A stretch of 64,000 nucleotides of DNA from a virus: the IMG/VR virus record IMGVR_UViG_3300009537_002640, positions 124,001 to 188,000 of that record, one strand, 5' to 3'. Shown here piece by piece: positions 19,449 to 30,200 of the stretch. The notes below the pieces were generated by a model. That model saw only the letters and a list, made by a program, of their open reading frames with translations, made no database searches and was not told where the DNA came from. Every line of letters starts with the position of its first letter. The first letter of the stretch is position 1. Position numbers and translations under genes: made by a program.

Positions 19449-22115
19449 TTACGGTAACAACTGTAACAAAGTCATTATCTTTTGTTTTGAAACTTCTCTT
19501 TCTTCTTCGTGCTGTCCAAAGTATGTAACTTTAACAGCAATCTTATTTTCGGTATTAGCGTTATTTCTAGGGCCAAAAGTAAAAGGCACGGTAAAATCAC
19601 CGGCAGTTCCAGTTACTGCTCCTGCCAATGCCCCATCACCATTTTTATAATGTCCGGTTCTAAACAAACGCCCTATATCAAGCCAACCAGTGCTATTAGA
19701 ATCCCATCCAGGAATCTTTACTTCGATTTTTCCAAACCTATCTCTTTCGTTAGCTTGTTTGTACCTAATGTCCTCAAAAGATATTAGTGAATTACCATCG
19801 CTCATAATTCTTAATTTACCACCGCTTATAGCATAACCTAAGCTAAATGTTCTGCGATAAGTTCTGTCACCAGTAAGAGCACTGTAGTCTCTGGTGGTGG
19901 AAGAATTATTGGGGACAATACCGTTGCCCACTGTGTAATCATCCTGTGGATAAATCAACCCAGGAATATGTGCTTCATCTGGCACAAATCTACCCCCGCA
20001 CTGTAGACTGGGGGTTGATGCTATACTGTCTGTACTAGTTATCACAGTCGCAGCATATCCATCTGTAGGACCTAAAAACTCATGTGTGTCTACAACCCTA
20101 TAGCTTTCGTCTGTAAACCACTCAGTCGTATCTGTAGATCTGCTACTACTATATCCATTAACCAATATTCTGTTTACAAAATCCACGCCATACGCATCAT
20201 AACCATCGCCAGGGCCAAAAGGATAGTATATAGTTGCCCTAATATATCCCCTTGTAGAAAATACATTGGGAGCTGGATGCAACCTGGTATCTATTGATGG
20301 AATGCCGATAGCTACATCACCAGCATCTTTAGCAAAATAAAATGCCTGGTCGTTGTGATCAGGAAGATTTGATGCGGAATATTTAGTGTATCCATCGTCA
20401 AGCAATTCGCTAGCGTCAACTTGGGCACCGAAGACACCTGCATCAGTACCATGCGGAAAATTAAACACATTGGTGTCGAATTTTAATATCTCTTCCCGCA
20501 AATATGTTTTGTTAAACACATTATTGTCAGAACGTAATTCCACTTCAAACTTATTATTATCTGTTACTATAGAAGTATAATAGGCAATTCCAGAAAGAAA
20601 TACTAAATCGCTAGTGGGAGATATTGGATTATGAGCATCATTAATATCCGTTCTAACAGGAATTAAGTTTACATGTTCTATTCCTGGCCTAGTAGGACTG
20701 TTATCTACATAAAAATTAACTATGCGGGTATAGTTCTGCGGGTCCTCATTAAAGTCCGGAACTGAAGTTTCTAAATTGCTGTATACTTCAGCTAGTGCGG
20801 GTTCTCCTCCAAAATCGCCAGCAGTATCTTCAGTCACATAATGAACTATACGGTAAGCTGATAGATTATCGTTTGCGTCTGTTTCCGTGATACCTTCTGG
20901 GGAAGTTAGCTCCCCACCAACAATGTCAGGGTTTGAAAGTGGAATTAGATATCTAGCCATTTGGAGACGGCTAAAGTCATTCTCATAATCATCGAAAATG
21001 TTTTCTCCGCTAGCATTAATGTTAGAGCTATAATCTTCAAACACCGGTTTTCGATCGTAAAGCAATATACTATCGAAATTGGTTAATGTAGGGGTATAAA
21101 CCTGTTGTCCTGCAGCACGTATGTTTTCGTTAAATATATTCTTTAGGTTCAAGACTGCTATTGGGAAAAACTCAGACGCACCACGCAATTTACGCTGAAG
21201 TACCAAAGTTCCACGGTCAGCAGGGAAAATTATTCCGCTCATCATTGCCTGAAGTCTACTAGTACTATCTTTGTCAATTGCAGTCCTAGTAATAAACTTA
21301 GTCTCTTTAAATCCAACCGATGGTAGGGAAAAGAATCCTGGAACAGCATCCATCCTGTATACTTCAAACTCATCTTCTTTAGGCGGAACCCGTAATGGAT
21401 CCGACGTTCTAGCTATTCGAATTTTTTTAGTTGTATCTCCACCAGATGATATAGTTTCTATATCACCAGCATCTAGTCCAGAAATATCTACAGGCGTGCC
21501 ATCAGATTCTCCGGGTGCTCTCCAGGTTAGTGTTTCTGTTCCTACACCGCCTCCCATTTTGAGAAAGGCTCCAGTGCCAGGGTCGGTGTTGCTACTTACG
21601 TCAATAATTTGAATTCCGCGAATACCAGCATTTCTTGGCTGAGTTTTCTTCATAACATTCTCGCCATTTCCGCCAGTGGTATTGAAAACATGCAAGCGTC
21701 CATAACCATCATACCAGTCAGGAATGCCATCGTTAGGAACTTTAGAATTGTCGAATCCTATTTGATCAGGACGAGGAGGAACTAGAGAGCCTAATTCTGA
21801 AAGAACGCCCTCGACATCATCTTCGAAATAGTTGTCATCTGAGTCTAGCACAGAAATGGCACTTGCATCGTGAGCATCTTCTGGGTCAGCTTCGTGTGCT
21901 AAAATCAAGGCACGCACATCACCGATTTCATCCAGTCGGGCCCTAACGGTCGCAAATGTACCCGAAGGCTGAATGCCCAATTCCTGCTCGATTTTTACAA
22001 TCGCGTCTCGCAGTCTATTGGGGACCTCAGCCCGAATTTCATCAATCTGATTACGGACCAGTGGTAAGGTCGCGTAACCATCAATTGCCTCGGGATATAC
22101 AGAAAAATTAGCCAT
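19449..22115 (-). CDS. Tail or baseplate protein with phage attachment-type N-terminal domain (888 aa)
   Basis: Residues 1-65 carry a widespread phage tail pattern: VYPEAIDGYATLP, then LRDAIVKIEQELGIQPSG and TFATVRARLDEI. The same domain in a diverged form starts the 1040- and 1702-residue proteins, so all three probably dock to similar sites. A VQEAL-like segment follows (DDVEGVLSELGSLV, about residue 115). The rest is beta-rich, without a recognised enzymatic motif, and ends in a strand-rich 150-residue part (KIEVKIPGWDSNSTGWLDIG; KIAVKVTYFGQHEEE). There are five DGY and one DAY. The start is preceded by AGAGGA. The gene stands behind its own candidate promoter element at 22161-22172. A baseplate or fibre-adaptor role is likely from the N-terminal domain and the neighbours. 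Confidence 0.68.
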   Translation of the reverse strand: MANFSVYPEAIDGYATLPLVRNQIDEIRAEVPNRLRDAIVKIEQELGIQPSGTFATVRARLDEIGDVRALILAHEADPEDAHDASAISVLDSDDNYFEDDVEGVLSELGSLVPPRPDQIGFDNSKVPNDGIPDWYDGYGRLHVFNTTGGNGENVMKKTQPRNAGIRGIQIIDVSSNTDPGTGAFLKMGGGVGTETLTWRAPGESDGTPVDISGLDAGDIETISSGGDTTKKIRIARTSDPLRVPPKEDEFEVYRMDAVPGFFSLPSVGFKETKFITRTAIDKDSTSRLQAMMSGIIFPADRGTLVLQRKLRGASEFFPIAVLNLKNIFNENIRAAGQQVYTPTLTNFDSILLYDRKPVFEDYSSNINASGENIFDDYENDFSRLQMARYLIPLSNPDIVGGELTSPEGITETDANDNLSAYRIVHYVTEDTAGDFGGEPALAEVYSNLETSVPDFNEDPQNYTRIVNFYVDNSPTRPGIEHVNLIPVRTDINDAHNPISPTSDLVFLSGIAYYTSIVTDNNKFEVELRSDNNVFNKTYLREEILKFDTNVFNFPHGTDAGVFGAQVDASELLDDGYTKYSASNLPDHNDQAFYFAKDAGDVAIGIPSIDTRLHPAPNVFSTRGYIRATIYYPFGPGDGYDAYGVDFVNRILVNGYSSSRSTDTTEWFTDESYRVVDTHEFLGPTDGYAATVITSTDSIASTPSLQCGGRFVPDEAHIPGLIYPQDDYTVGNGIVPNNSSTTRDYSALTGDRTYRRTFSLGYAISGGKLRIMSDGNSLISFEDIRYKQANERDRFGKIEVKIPGWDSNSTGWLDIGRLFRTGHYKNGDGALAGAVTGTAGDFTVPFTFGPRNNANTENKIAVKVTYFGQHEEEREVSKQKIMTLLQLLP

Positions 22116-22160
22116 TTATGATCCTCTAGATATAGGTGTAGCGTTCAAATTAATGTGAAT

Positions 22161-22172
22161 TTATTAGTATAT
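22161..22172 (-). promoter_or_regulatory. Candidate phage promoter element upstream of the 888-aa tail gene
   Basis: On the coding strand this is ATATACTAATAA in a 63-base gap, about 46 bases before the ATG at 22115. It matches the TACTAATA core seen in other gaps. It also contains TATACT, which could serve as a bacterial -10 box; no clear -35 box was found. Confidence 0.38.
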
Positions 22173-22178
22173 TCATAG

Positions 22179-23891
22179 TTATAAGCCGCTAGGATATTGA
22201 TATATAACATCCGTCTTATCGTGCCTTCTCATACGAAATTGCTGTCTTCCTGAGTCGCCCAAAACCAAAATGTTTCTGGTAACATCCAGCACTTCATACC
22301 TAAATTCCTCAAAGAATTCACCGGTATTCTTATCTCTATTAAATAGTATGATTAAATCTCTGTCTTTTAGTGTAGGAATAGTGATTGTCCATGCTGTCAG
22401 TTCACTTGGGTGTGTAAGTCCTTGGTCTCCTTTGATTTCAAGGTCATCTGTGTATGGATGAACCCTTACCATTATCATTCCAAACACATTACGCCAGTGC
22501 TCTGAAATTGGACGGGTATTGTTATAACGGTCATATCCGCCGTCAAAACCTACACCATAACAATATGCACATCTGGTACGCTGGTGCTCCCGGCGCATAC
22601 TGATACAAGCACAGCGTTTTCCTGTCCATTTTCTCTTCAATAAAATAGCAGGCATTCCGGTTACTTGTAGCTGTAGGTCTAGTCGAGCAAGATTTCTTTC
22701 CTGCAGGTCTAAACCGCGCACACCATTAAATTCGCCGCCTACATAGCTGTTTACACATCGCCCATCCAGCGTGTCTTGTAGGCTGGGGCGATGATATCCT
22801 TTAAAATCGTACGCAGGGAAATCTTCATTCTCAGCATCCGATATAGAAAAATCTGGGGTTATATCGTCGGCATTAGCTGCCCTATAACCATCCTCGTCTA
22901 CATTGTAATCTCCAATAGCGTCGACATTGCGAGGAGTTCCATTATCTTCATGCCACGCCGCCGTATCGTTCAGTATTACAGTATTACCGTCCTCAATACC
23001 TCTAAACAATTGAATGGCTGAACCAATTGCGTGGGTAGAGATTAAAGTAGTGAATGCGCCTCTTCCGGTGTCCTCTATATAGAAGTTCTCGCCATCCTTA
23101 GATTCATATTGGATTACTTCGGAGCCAATATGTAAAAATCCTTTCTCAGGATATCCATTAGTGGTACTAACATTAATAGTTGCCCCGTAAGCATCAATGT
23201 CATTCTCTAGAGTTAAAACCTCTGGGTACTGATATAAATCCTCGCCTATTTGCTCAAGCTGAGTTAAGTCAAAATCGTTAGGGTCGTATTCAACCGCTCT
23301 TACTGCAAAGTATCTTAGTTTACCAGGCGGGACATTGATAACAACCTGGCGGGCTGTAGTAATTGCCCTTGGACCAGAATTAAAAACACCAAATCGAGTA
23401 GATGATACATAAATGTTGTAATGTATTTGTTTATTAGAGTCAGCAGGAACAGCCTCGCCCCAAGTTAGACGAAGCCCCATTCCATTTCCAACGTCTTCAA
23501 TTCTACGCACTCCCACCAAATGCAACCAGGTAGGTTTTTCACGACAGCCAACATGTGCTGATGCTGCTTGCCCACCTGATGCTCCTGATGGAATACCCGC
23601 TGGAGCCATTGTGAAACTATAGCGCTGAGTATTAGAGGTCATACCATCTTCAGCGACCCACTCCCATTGGTCATAATAAACGCCTGCATCTAGTGTTTTT
23701 GGAGAATCCCACGTAGCTTGATAAAAACCAGTGGACAAACGAGTAACTGGCAGTACGGCAATTAAGTTCCCACCAGACGCAGCATCATATATTCTAACCG
23801 CATTCACTGTGAATGGGTCGAACAAAGAGCCGTTCTCGTAGAACTTTATGCCGACATCTATTTCTTGTCCTATTAGACCACTGCGTGCCAT
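22179..23891 (-). CDS. Structural protein with BppU-like N-terminal domain and Cys-rich zinc-site-like module (570 aa)
   Basis: Residues 1-95 form an Ig-like domain (GQEIDVGIKFYENGSL, FYQATWDSP, GVYYDQWEWV) that recurs in the 126- and 301-residue proteins and resembles the N-terminal domain of BppU-type baseplate proteins. A fibronectin-like segment follows (about 120-210). Residues about 430-460 hold a four-Cys arrangement: RCACISMRRE, then TRCAYCYGVGFDGGYDRY. The C-x-C and C-x-x-C pairs suggest a bound metal ion, and similar modules occur in baseplate-associated phage proteins. There is one DGY and one DAY. GGAGTAACTT precedes the ATG. A baseplate component is the best guess. Confidence 0.62.
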   Translation of the reverse strand: MARSGLIGQEIDVGIKFYENGSLFDPFTVNAVRIYDAASGGNLIAVLPVTRLSTGFYQATWDSPKTLDAGVYYDQWEWVAEDGMTSNTQRYSFTMAPAGIPSGASGGQAASAHVGCREKPTWLHLVGVRRIEDVGNGMGLRLTWGEAVPADSNKQIHYNIYVSSTRFGVFNSGPRAITTARQVVINVPPGKLRYFAVRAVEYDPNDFDLTQLEQIGEDLYQYPEVLTLENDIDAYGATINVSTTNGYPEKGFLHIGSEVIQYESKDGENFYIEDTGRGAFTTLISTHAIGSAIQLFRGIEDGNTVILNDTAAWHEDNGTPRNVDAIGDYNVDEDGYRAANADDITPDFSISDAENEDFPAYDFKGYHRPSLQDTLDGRCVNSYVGGEFNGVRGLDLQERNLARLDLQLQVTGMPAILLKRKWTGKRCACISMRREHQRTRCAYCYGVGFDGGYDRYNNTRPISEHWRNVFGMIMVRVHPYTDDLEIKGDQGLTHPSELTAWTITIPTLKDRDLIILFNRDKNTGEFFEEFRYEVLDVTRNILVLGDSGRQQFRMRRHDKTDVIYQYPSGL

Positions 23892-23902
23892 AAGTTACTC
23901 CA

Positions 23903-24283
23903 TTAAACTGGTTCTGACTCGTAGACTCTCACATCTTGTTCACGTGAAGTGTGTATATCTACATCTATTCCTTCTGCTGTGGGAAAGTTTTCTATGCGAT
24001 AAAACATCACATACCTGTCTTCTCTCGTGTTACCTGTGTTTCCTGGAAGATTATATGTGTATCTTCCAGGCTCATTAGTAGAGTCCACCTCGAAAACATC
24101 CAATTCTGTGCGAGCTGATACCCAAGCAGTACCGCTCCAATACTTAGTATCAGAATCTCTTTTTATCGTAAGAGTGATATACGGAATCTGCCCAGTTATA
24201 CCATCGCCAGTAGTCGCGTCTAGTATGAGCAATTCAGTTATTATATCATCTCCAACATTCCAAATGTGCGGTCCACCACTCAT
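23903..24283 (-). CDS. Small single-domain BppU-N-like virion protein (126 aa)
   Basis: The whole protein appears to be one Ig-like beta domain: a start strand (GDDIITELLILDATTGDG), a central LTIKRDSDTKYW, GRYTYNLPG, and an end strand (DVDIHTSREQDVRV). The pattern is that of the N-terminal domain of the adjacent 570-residue protein and of the 301-residue protein. AAGGAG lies before the ATG at 24283, and the gene follows directly after the 3811-residue fibre gene. A single-domain adaptor or connector for the fibre is a reasonable inference. It has no DGY. Confidence 0.58.
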   Translation of the reverse strand: MSGGPHIWNVGDDIITELLILDATTGDGITGQIPYITLTIKRDSDTKYWSGTAWVSARTELDVFEVDSTNEPGRYTYNLPGNTGNTREDRYVMFYRIENFPTAEGIDVDIHTSREQDVRVYESEPV

Positions 24284-24295
24284 ATATCAAACTCC

Positions 24296-27200
24296 TTAGT
24301 AGAAATCGTTCCAGGTTGTACCATCCCAACCCTGATGCTTCTTAGTAGATGTATTGAAAATTACCATGCCCTCAATTGGCTCTAGAGCGTCTCTTTCAGT
24401 TGTAGTAAGTCTTGGTGGTAAGAAGACACTCCCAACTGTTAGCTCATTACCCACATCTAGATTGCCATCGATGCCAGAATCTCCACCAACACTAATTCCT
24501 GATGAGAAAGTTGTATAACCGTCAGAAGCTATATTGACTTGCTCTGCACCAGCTGTAATTAATGACAACTCATTTGCGCCAGCAGAACCTATTCCAGTGT
24601 CATAGTCAGACCAAGCAGGAACTAATGTAGGATTAGTTGCACTGGCTGCCTCATTCATTACTGTTCCAGAGCCACTTGTTGCGCCCGATATCTGAGATGC
24701 ATTAATGAAGAATGCATTTATGCCCAGAGCAGCTATTCCTATCGTATCATCTTGAGTTTCATAAAACCCTGTATCGCCATCTCCAAATGATATTGTTGGA
24801 GTAGCAGCATCATTTTCTGAAGGTAGGGATAGTTTAGAACCTGTAACTGGAGCTTGTCCAATACCTATATTGCCAGATGTATCTATGGTTAAATGTGTAT
24901 TAGTTCCTACTGTTGCATTGCTACCAATTTTGAATGCCTCGGAATCATCATTGTCAATACCTACAGTCCAATCCTGTGTAGCAGAAACACTCAGTTCTAG
25001 CTTGGGATCGCCGCCAGCTGATTGTGCCTCAGCCAAAAATACTGAATCGCTTCCAGCAGTAGAATTAGTGTTGTATACTCGAATGTCTGTATAGGCGCCA
25101 TCATTAGCTTGTTGTACATCCCAAGTGGCAGCAGGAGCGGCAGCTATACCGGCATCACCACCAGTAGGGCCAATGCGCATACGAATATTACCACCAGGTA
25201 TACTGCTATCCCCTATTACAAACTCTCCACCCAAAGATCTATCTAGCCCAACATACCATAAATCTCCTCCGCTTAGAGAGATATATGGGTCGCCACCAGA
25301 AGTAGCTAAATCAAGTCTGGCATGACTACTGCTGCCTGAATCCAAATTGGCTATATTGGCAACTACAGATCCTACTGTGGTTTTGCGCATCGACCAATCC
25401 CAAATACCAGTAGTAGTGTGGCCTATTGCAATAAACCCTAGAGAGTCAATACGCATTACCTCACTACCAGCTGTTGATAGTGCTAGTACATCATCAGATG
25501 CCTCCCACCAGCCAGTATCACCGTCACCTAAATTTAATAGAGGAGTTGTTTCGCTTCCGGCGCCTGGTATATTTACAGCTGTAGCCCCACCAGTTTCAGT
25601 GATAGTCAGTCCTTCTACTCCGCCAGCTATTAGAGATATCGCGTCCGCTGCTCCTGAACCCACACCGGTATCCAAATCAAATCTAAAACAATATACTGGA
25701 TTGGTTGCAGTGCTTATTTCGTTACGCATATGCCAGCCACGAGTAGATTGCGCTGCGGCTAAGTCATCAAAACTAGCCCACCATCTAGATGTACCAACGG
25801 AACTGAAGTACACAGCATCGTCGGTAAGTTCGAAGAATCCAGTGTCACCATCACCAAAAGCTATAGTCGGTATCGCCTCGTTGTTCACAGACGGCACTAT
25901 TAAACGACTGCCACCCTGTACTTGTAAATCACCATAAGCATCAATTGTTGGTTGACCCGAGCCACTTGTAATGCGCAATCCTTCAATAGAATTACCTATT
26001 AGGCTTACAGAACCTCCAGCGTCTATGTTTATATCACGAGTACCTAGAGCTTTTACTACACCAGGATCTGGCCATAACACAATGCCCTCTGAATCTACTT
26101 CTGCTTTAACTCCGGAGCCTGTACTAAATCCTAATCTATTGGATCCGATTCTGTATATTCCTGTATCTGTATCAGATAGGAATGAAATGCTAGGCAATAC
26201 AGAGGTTCCATCTGCTACAAATAAACGCCCACCACCCTGAATATTGACATCGCCATAAGCATCTACGGTTGAATTATCGCCTTCAGTATTTCTAGTGAAA
26301 CGCAAAGCCTCTTGCCCATCTACTATAGCAGATAGATTATATATACTTCCACCAGCACCTAGACCGGAATTTATACCGCTACCAGTTCTTACACTAGCAT
26401 TAGTGTCTGATGGCGAACTAGCTGACAAATTACCACCACCAGCTGCAGAACCAAATTCTGATGATGTAAATGACCAAGCATTCGAACCACTTATAGATAC
26501 ACCTATTACGGTATCACTAAATGCATTAAATCCAGTATTTCCAGAGCTGCCGAAACCTATAGTTGGTGAAGAGAACCCTTCGACACCAGTTGTATTCGGA
26601 AATATCAATCGATGATTCAATTGTAGGTTGTTGTTAACCCTATCAAAGTACAAGTCATTATCGCCAGCCAAAGTGCCGGAACTAGTAAAGAATGCCACAT
26701 AGCCATCAGCACCTTCTTCTGCCGTAAGTCCACCACCTCCGCCGTAACCATCTAGAGCCTGTAGAATGACCTGAAATGTTTCTGATAGGTCATCGTTATT
26801 TATGGCTCCAGCTACATTTAGATCTCCATTAACATTTATGAATGGTGACCCAGTAGCATCAATTCTTATGCCCTCAATATTATTGGCGATGAGTGAAAGT
26901 TGACTTGTGCCAGCCGTACCAATACCAGTGCCAGAATCCAATGCATCTGGATTGAACGTAGGGGTGGTAGCAGTGGCATCAAAACCACGCATACTTGGGC
27001 CACCCGAAACAGTAGACGAATAATTGACACCGCTCCACGTAAATCTAGCAAAACCACCAAGAGATATTTGTATAGTGTCATCAGCAGATTCATAGAAGCC
27101 AGAATCACCATCACCAAATGTTATTGTAGGCGTTGATGGAGCATTTATCTGTGGGACAAAAAATCTGCTTCCAGTATTAACATGTAGTCCTGTGCTACTA

Positions 27201-30200
27201 ACATAAGCTCGGGTACTTCCGGCTGTACCAATCTCTAGCTGATTAGTACTATGGTCGAAAATTATGTTTCCGCTCCAAGTTGAATCGGCATCAGCAAAAA
27301 GCAATGCTCCAAACCCAGTAGTGCTAGAGCCTATAGTAATTCCAACATTACTACCACCCTGGACAGTAAGATCATCATACAGAGCAGACGGAGTGCCACC
27401 ATAGCTTGCACCCATAGTAACAGTAGTGGCACTACCTGATTCTGTTATTCGTATGCCTTCAACGCCACCAGCTACCAAGGACAATTGATTAGCAGCAGCT
27501 GAACCTATGCCAGTATCGGTATCGTTTCTACGCGGTACTAGTGTAGGATTGGTAGCGCTAGATATTTCATTCAATATACCTGGACCACCAGTATTGACAT
27601 TTTCCATACCTATGCTAGAAAAATCGAATATCTTACTTCCACCAGTAGCAAGGCTTAGAACATTATCTAGAGCAGCATAAAAGCCAGTATCTCCATCACC
27701 AAAATTTATGGTTGGTGTACTTGCAGTCCCACCAGTTGGAAAATTAACATCAGTTGATCCACCCGATTCAGTAATACGAAATGCCTCAACACCACCAGCT
27801 GCAAAACCCAATATATCTGCACCGGCTCTAAACATACCAGTATCAAAATCTGATGCAGTGGCAAACGAGTATCCAGGAGTAGATGCAGAGCCACCAGCTG
27901 ATGCTACAACGCCACTACTGGAGAACCATCTATCTGATGAATCTATTGTCCATTTCAAATTGCCAGATACGGAAAATGCAAGACTGGTAGAACCAAACGG
28001 AATGCCCATACCAGTTCCAGTGGCTGTATGAAACGAATACCCTGGAGTTGCTACTCCGCCACCACCACCAGCAAATAGACGACCCTCGACATGCAACCCA
28101 TCAGTAGGAGCAGTATCAACACCGGCATCTCCACTACCAATAACTACACCGCCAGCAACATCGAGTTTATTTAGTGGAGCAGTAGTTCCTATACCTAGTC
28201 GGTTATTAGGTCTATCCCAGAATAAATCGTTATCACCAGCTATACTATCACTACCAGTAAAGAAAGCAATATACCCATCAGCACCTTCGGTAGCTGATAT
28301 GCCACCACCTCCGCCTCCACCAGCAGGGAAAGATGCTCCAGTACTAGAATTAAATTCAGCTACTGGGACACCATCATCGCTTAAGCACAAAGAGCCATCT
28401 TCAGTGACACTCCAAGTGAATGTGCGATTCGGCCTTCCTTCAGCAGTAGTAGAAACTATGTGCAATGATTCTGGTCCGAGATACAAGTCACGCCAACGCA
28501 AATCAGGAGTGCCCAATCCCCACATATTATCCGTATGGGGCATCAAGTAACCATCAAAGTATCCATCGCCAGCTACATGCAGCTTAGCTTCAGGAGACCC
28601 AGTGCCAATGCCAACCTCTCCAGTAGTAGATAGCGTCATATTAACAACGCCACCAGAACGGAATCTTAGTTCTTCGTTAACATCGGCTGTTCCATATTGT
28701 ACATAGTTGCCGGAATTTCTTAATAATACGGAGGAGGTGCCTATACGATAGTCAGAAGCTGTATTAATAGCGCCAGTAGTGGTAATTGAATGATTAGCTA
28801 ATGCTACTGTTGGATCTTCGCCAAAACCTACTCTTCTGGCATCTGGACTTATAGATATTACTGGAGTACTACCAGCATATAGTCGCAAGAAACCTTGTGT
28901 GGTCCCGGGTGTCTTTTCAATCTTCCAGGAATAGTCCCGGCCAGTAGTTGTTTCAGCGTCAGTAGATATTATATGTATTGAATCCGTACCAAGATATAAG
29001 TCTCTCCATCGCAAATCAGGAGTACCTAATCCCCACATATCATCGGTACGTGGCATCAAGTAGCCGTCGAAATAACCATCGCCAGCTACATGTAAAAGTG
29101 CATCTGGAGCGTTAGTACTAATACCAACTCTCTGGGTATCTGTTATTCGTATAGCCTCTGTTCCACCAGTAACAAATCCTAATTGATTAATGGTAGCGCG
29201 ATACATACCAGTATCGCCATCATTATTAAAGCCATAACTTACTACACTAGTGCTTCCAAAACCACTCTGTATTCTTGCTCCAGAATCAGCTGCGCTAAAT
29301 ATAGACGAGCTATTGGATATAGACCAAGCAGCCTGATTGTTTGTGGCAAAACGTAATGTTGCTCCGCTAGCATATATTCCAGTTCCATTACTAAACGTAA
29401 TTGCAGGATTGGTTGGTTCATCTAATGTTGGTAGAACTATTTGTTGTGCATAAACAGATCCAGTGATAGTAGAATCTCCAACCAAACTAGTGTCACCATT
29501 TACAGTTACATACCCATCTTCAACACGGATGCTCTCAACTCCACCGGCAATCATAGATAATTGATCAGCACCAGATGAACCAATTCCAGTATTAGAGTCT
29601 GATTTATTAGGGACCAATGTAGGATTTGTAGCTGCAGCATTTTCACGCAAAAGTGCTGGTCCACTAGTTAAATCTGCTTGTATGCTAACATATGTGGTAT
29701 ACTGACCAGCGTCCCATGAGCCTCTAATAGACCCAAGGGTAGAAACAGCCAGGACATCATCACTACTTTCATAAAAGCCGGTATCAGTATCTCCAAAATT
29801 AATCGCAGGAAGACTGGCGGTTCCAGCAGACGAAAATGTAGTGTCTTGACTTATTACAACTGCAGCAGAGTATGCAGCAATTTTAGATCCTCCTCCAACA
29901 ATAATAGCTACCTCTCCTGCGGCCCCGCCAATACCATTGCCGAAAGAACCCTTTCTGGGTATTATTGTCGGATTAGTACTTGATGAAGTCTCGTTTAGAA
30001 GCTGAGCCCCTACACTAAATGCAGAAAAGGAGCCACCTGACATCCTCCATGCTTCTGTACCATTAAAAGTGAACACAAAATCCGTAGTATCTAAATCAAT
30101 ATTGTATGTAGAAGCAGAATCAAAAGATAATAAATCAACGTTAACTATGCTATTGCTGCCCATATCCAAGGAGTTACCCATAGTTAGGGTGCCAGATATT

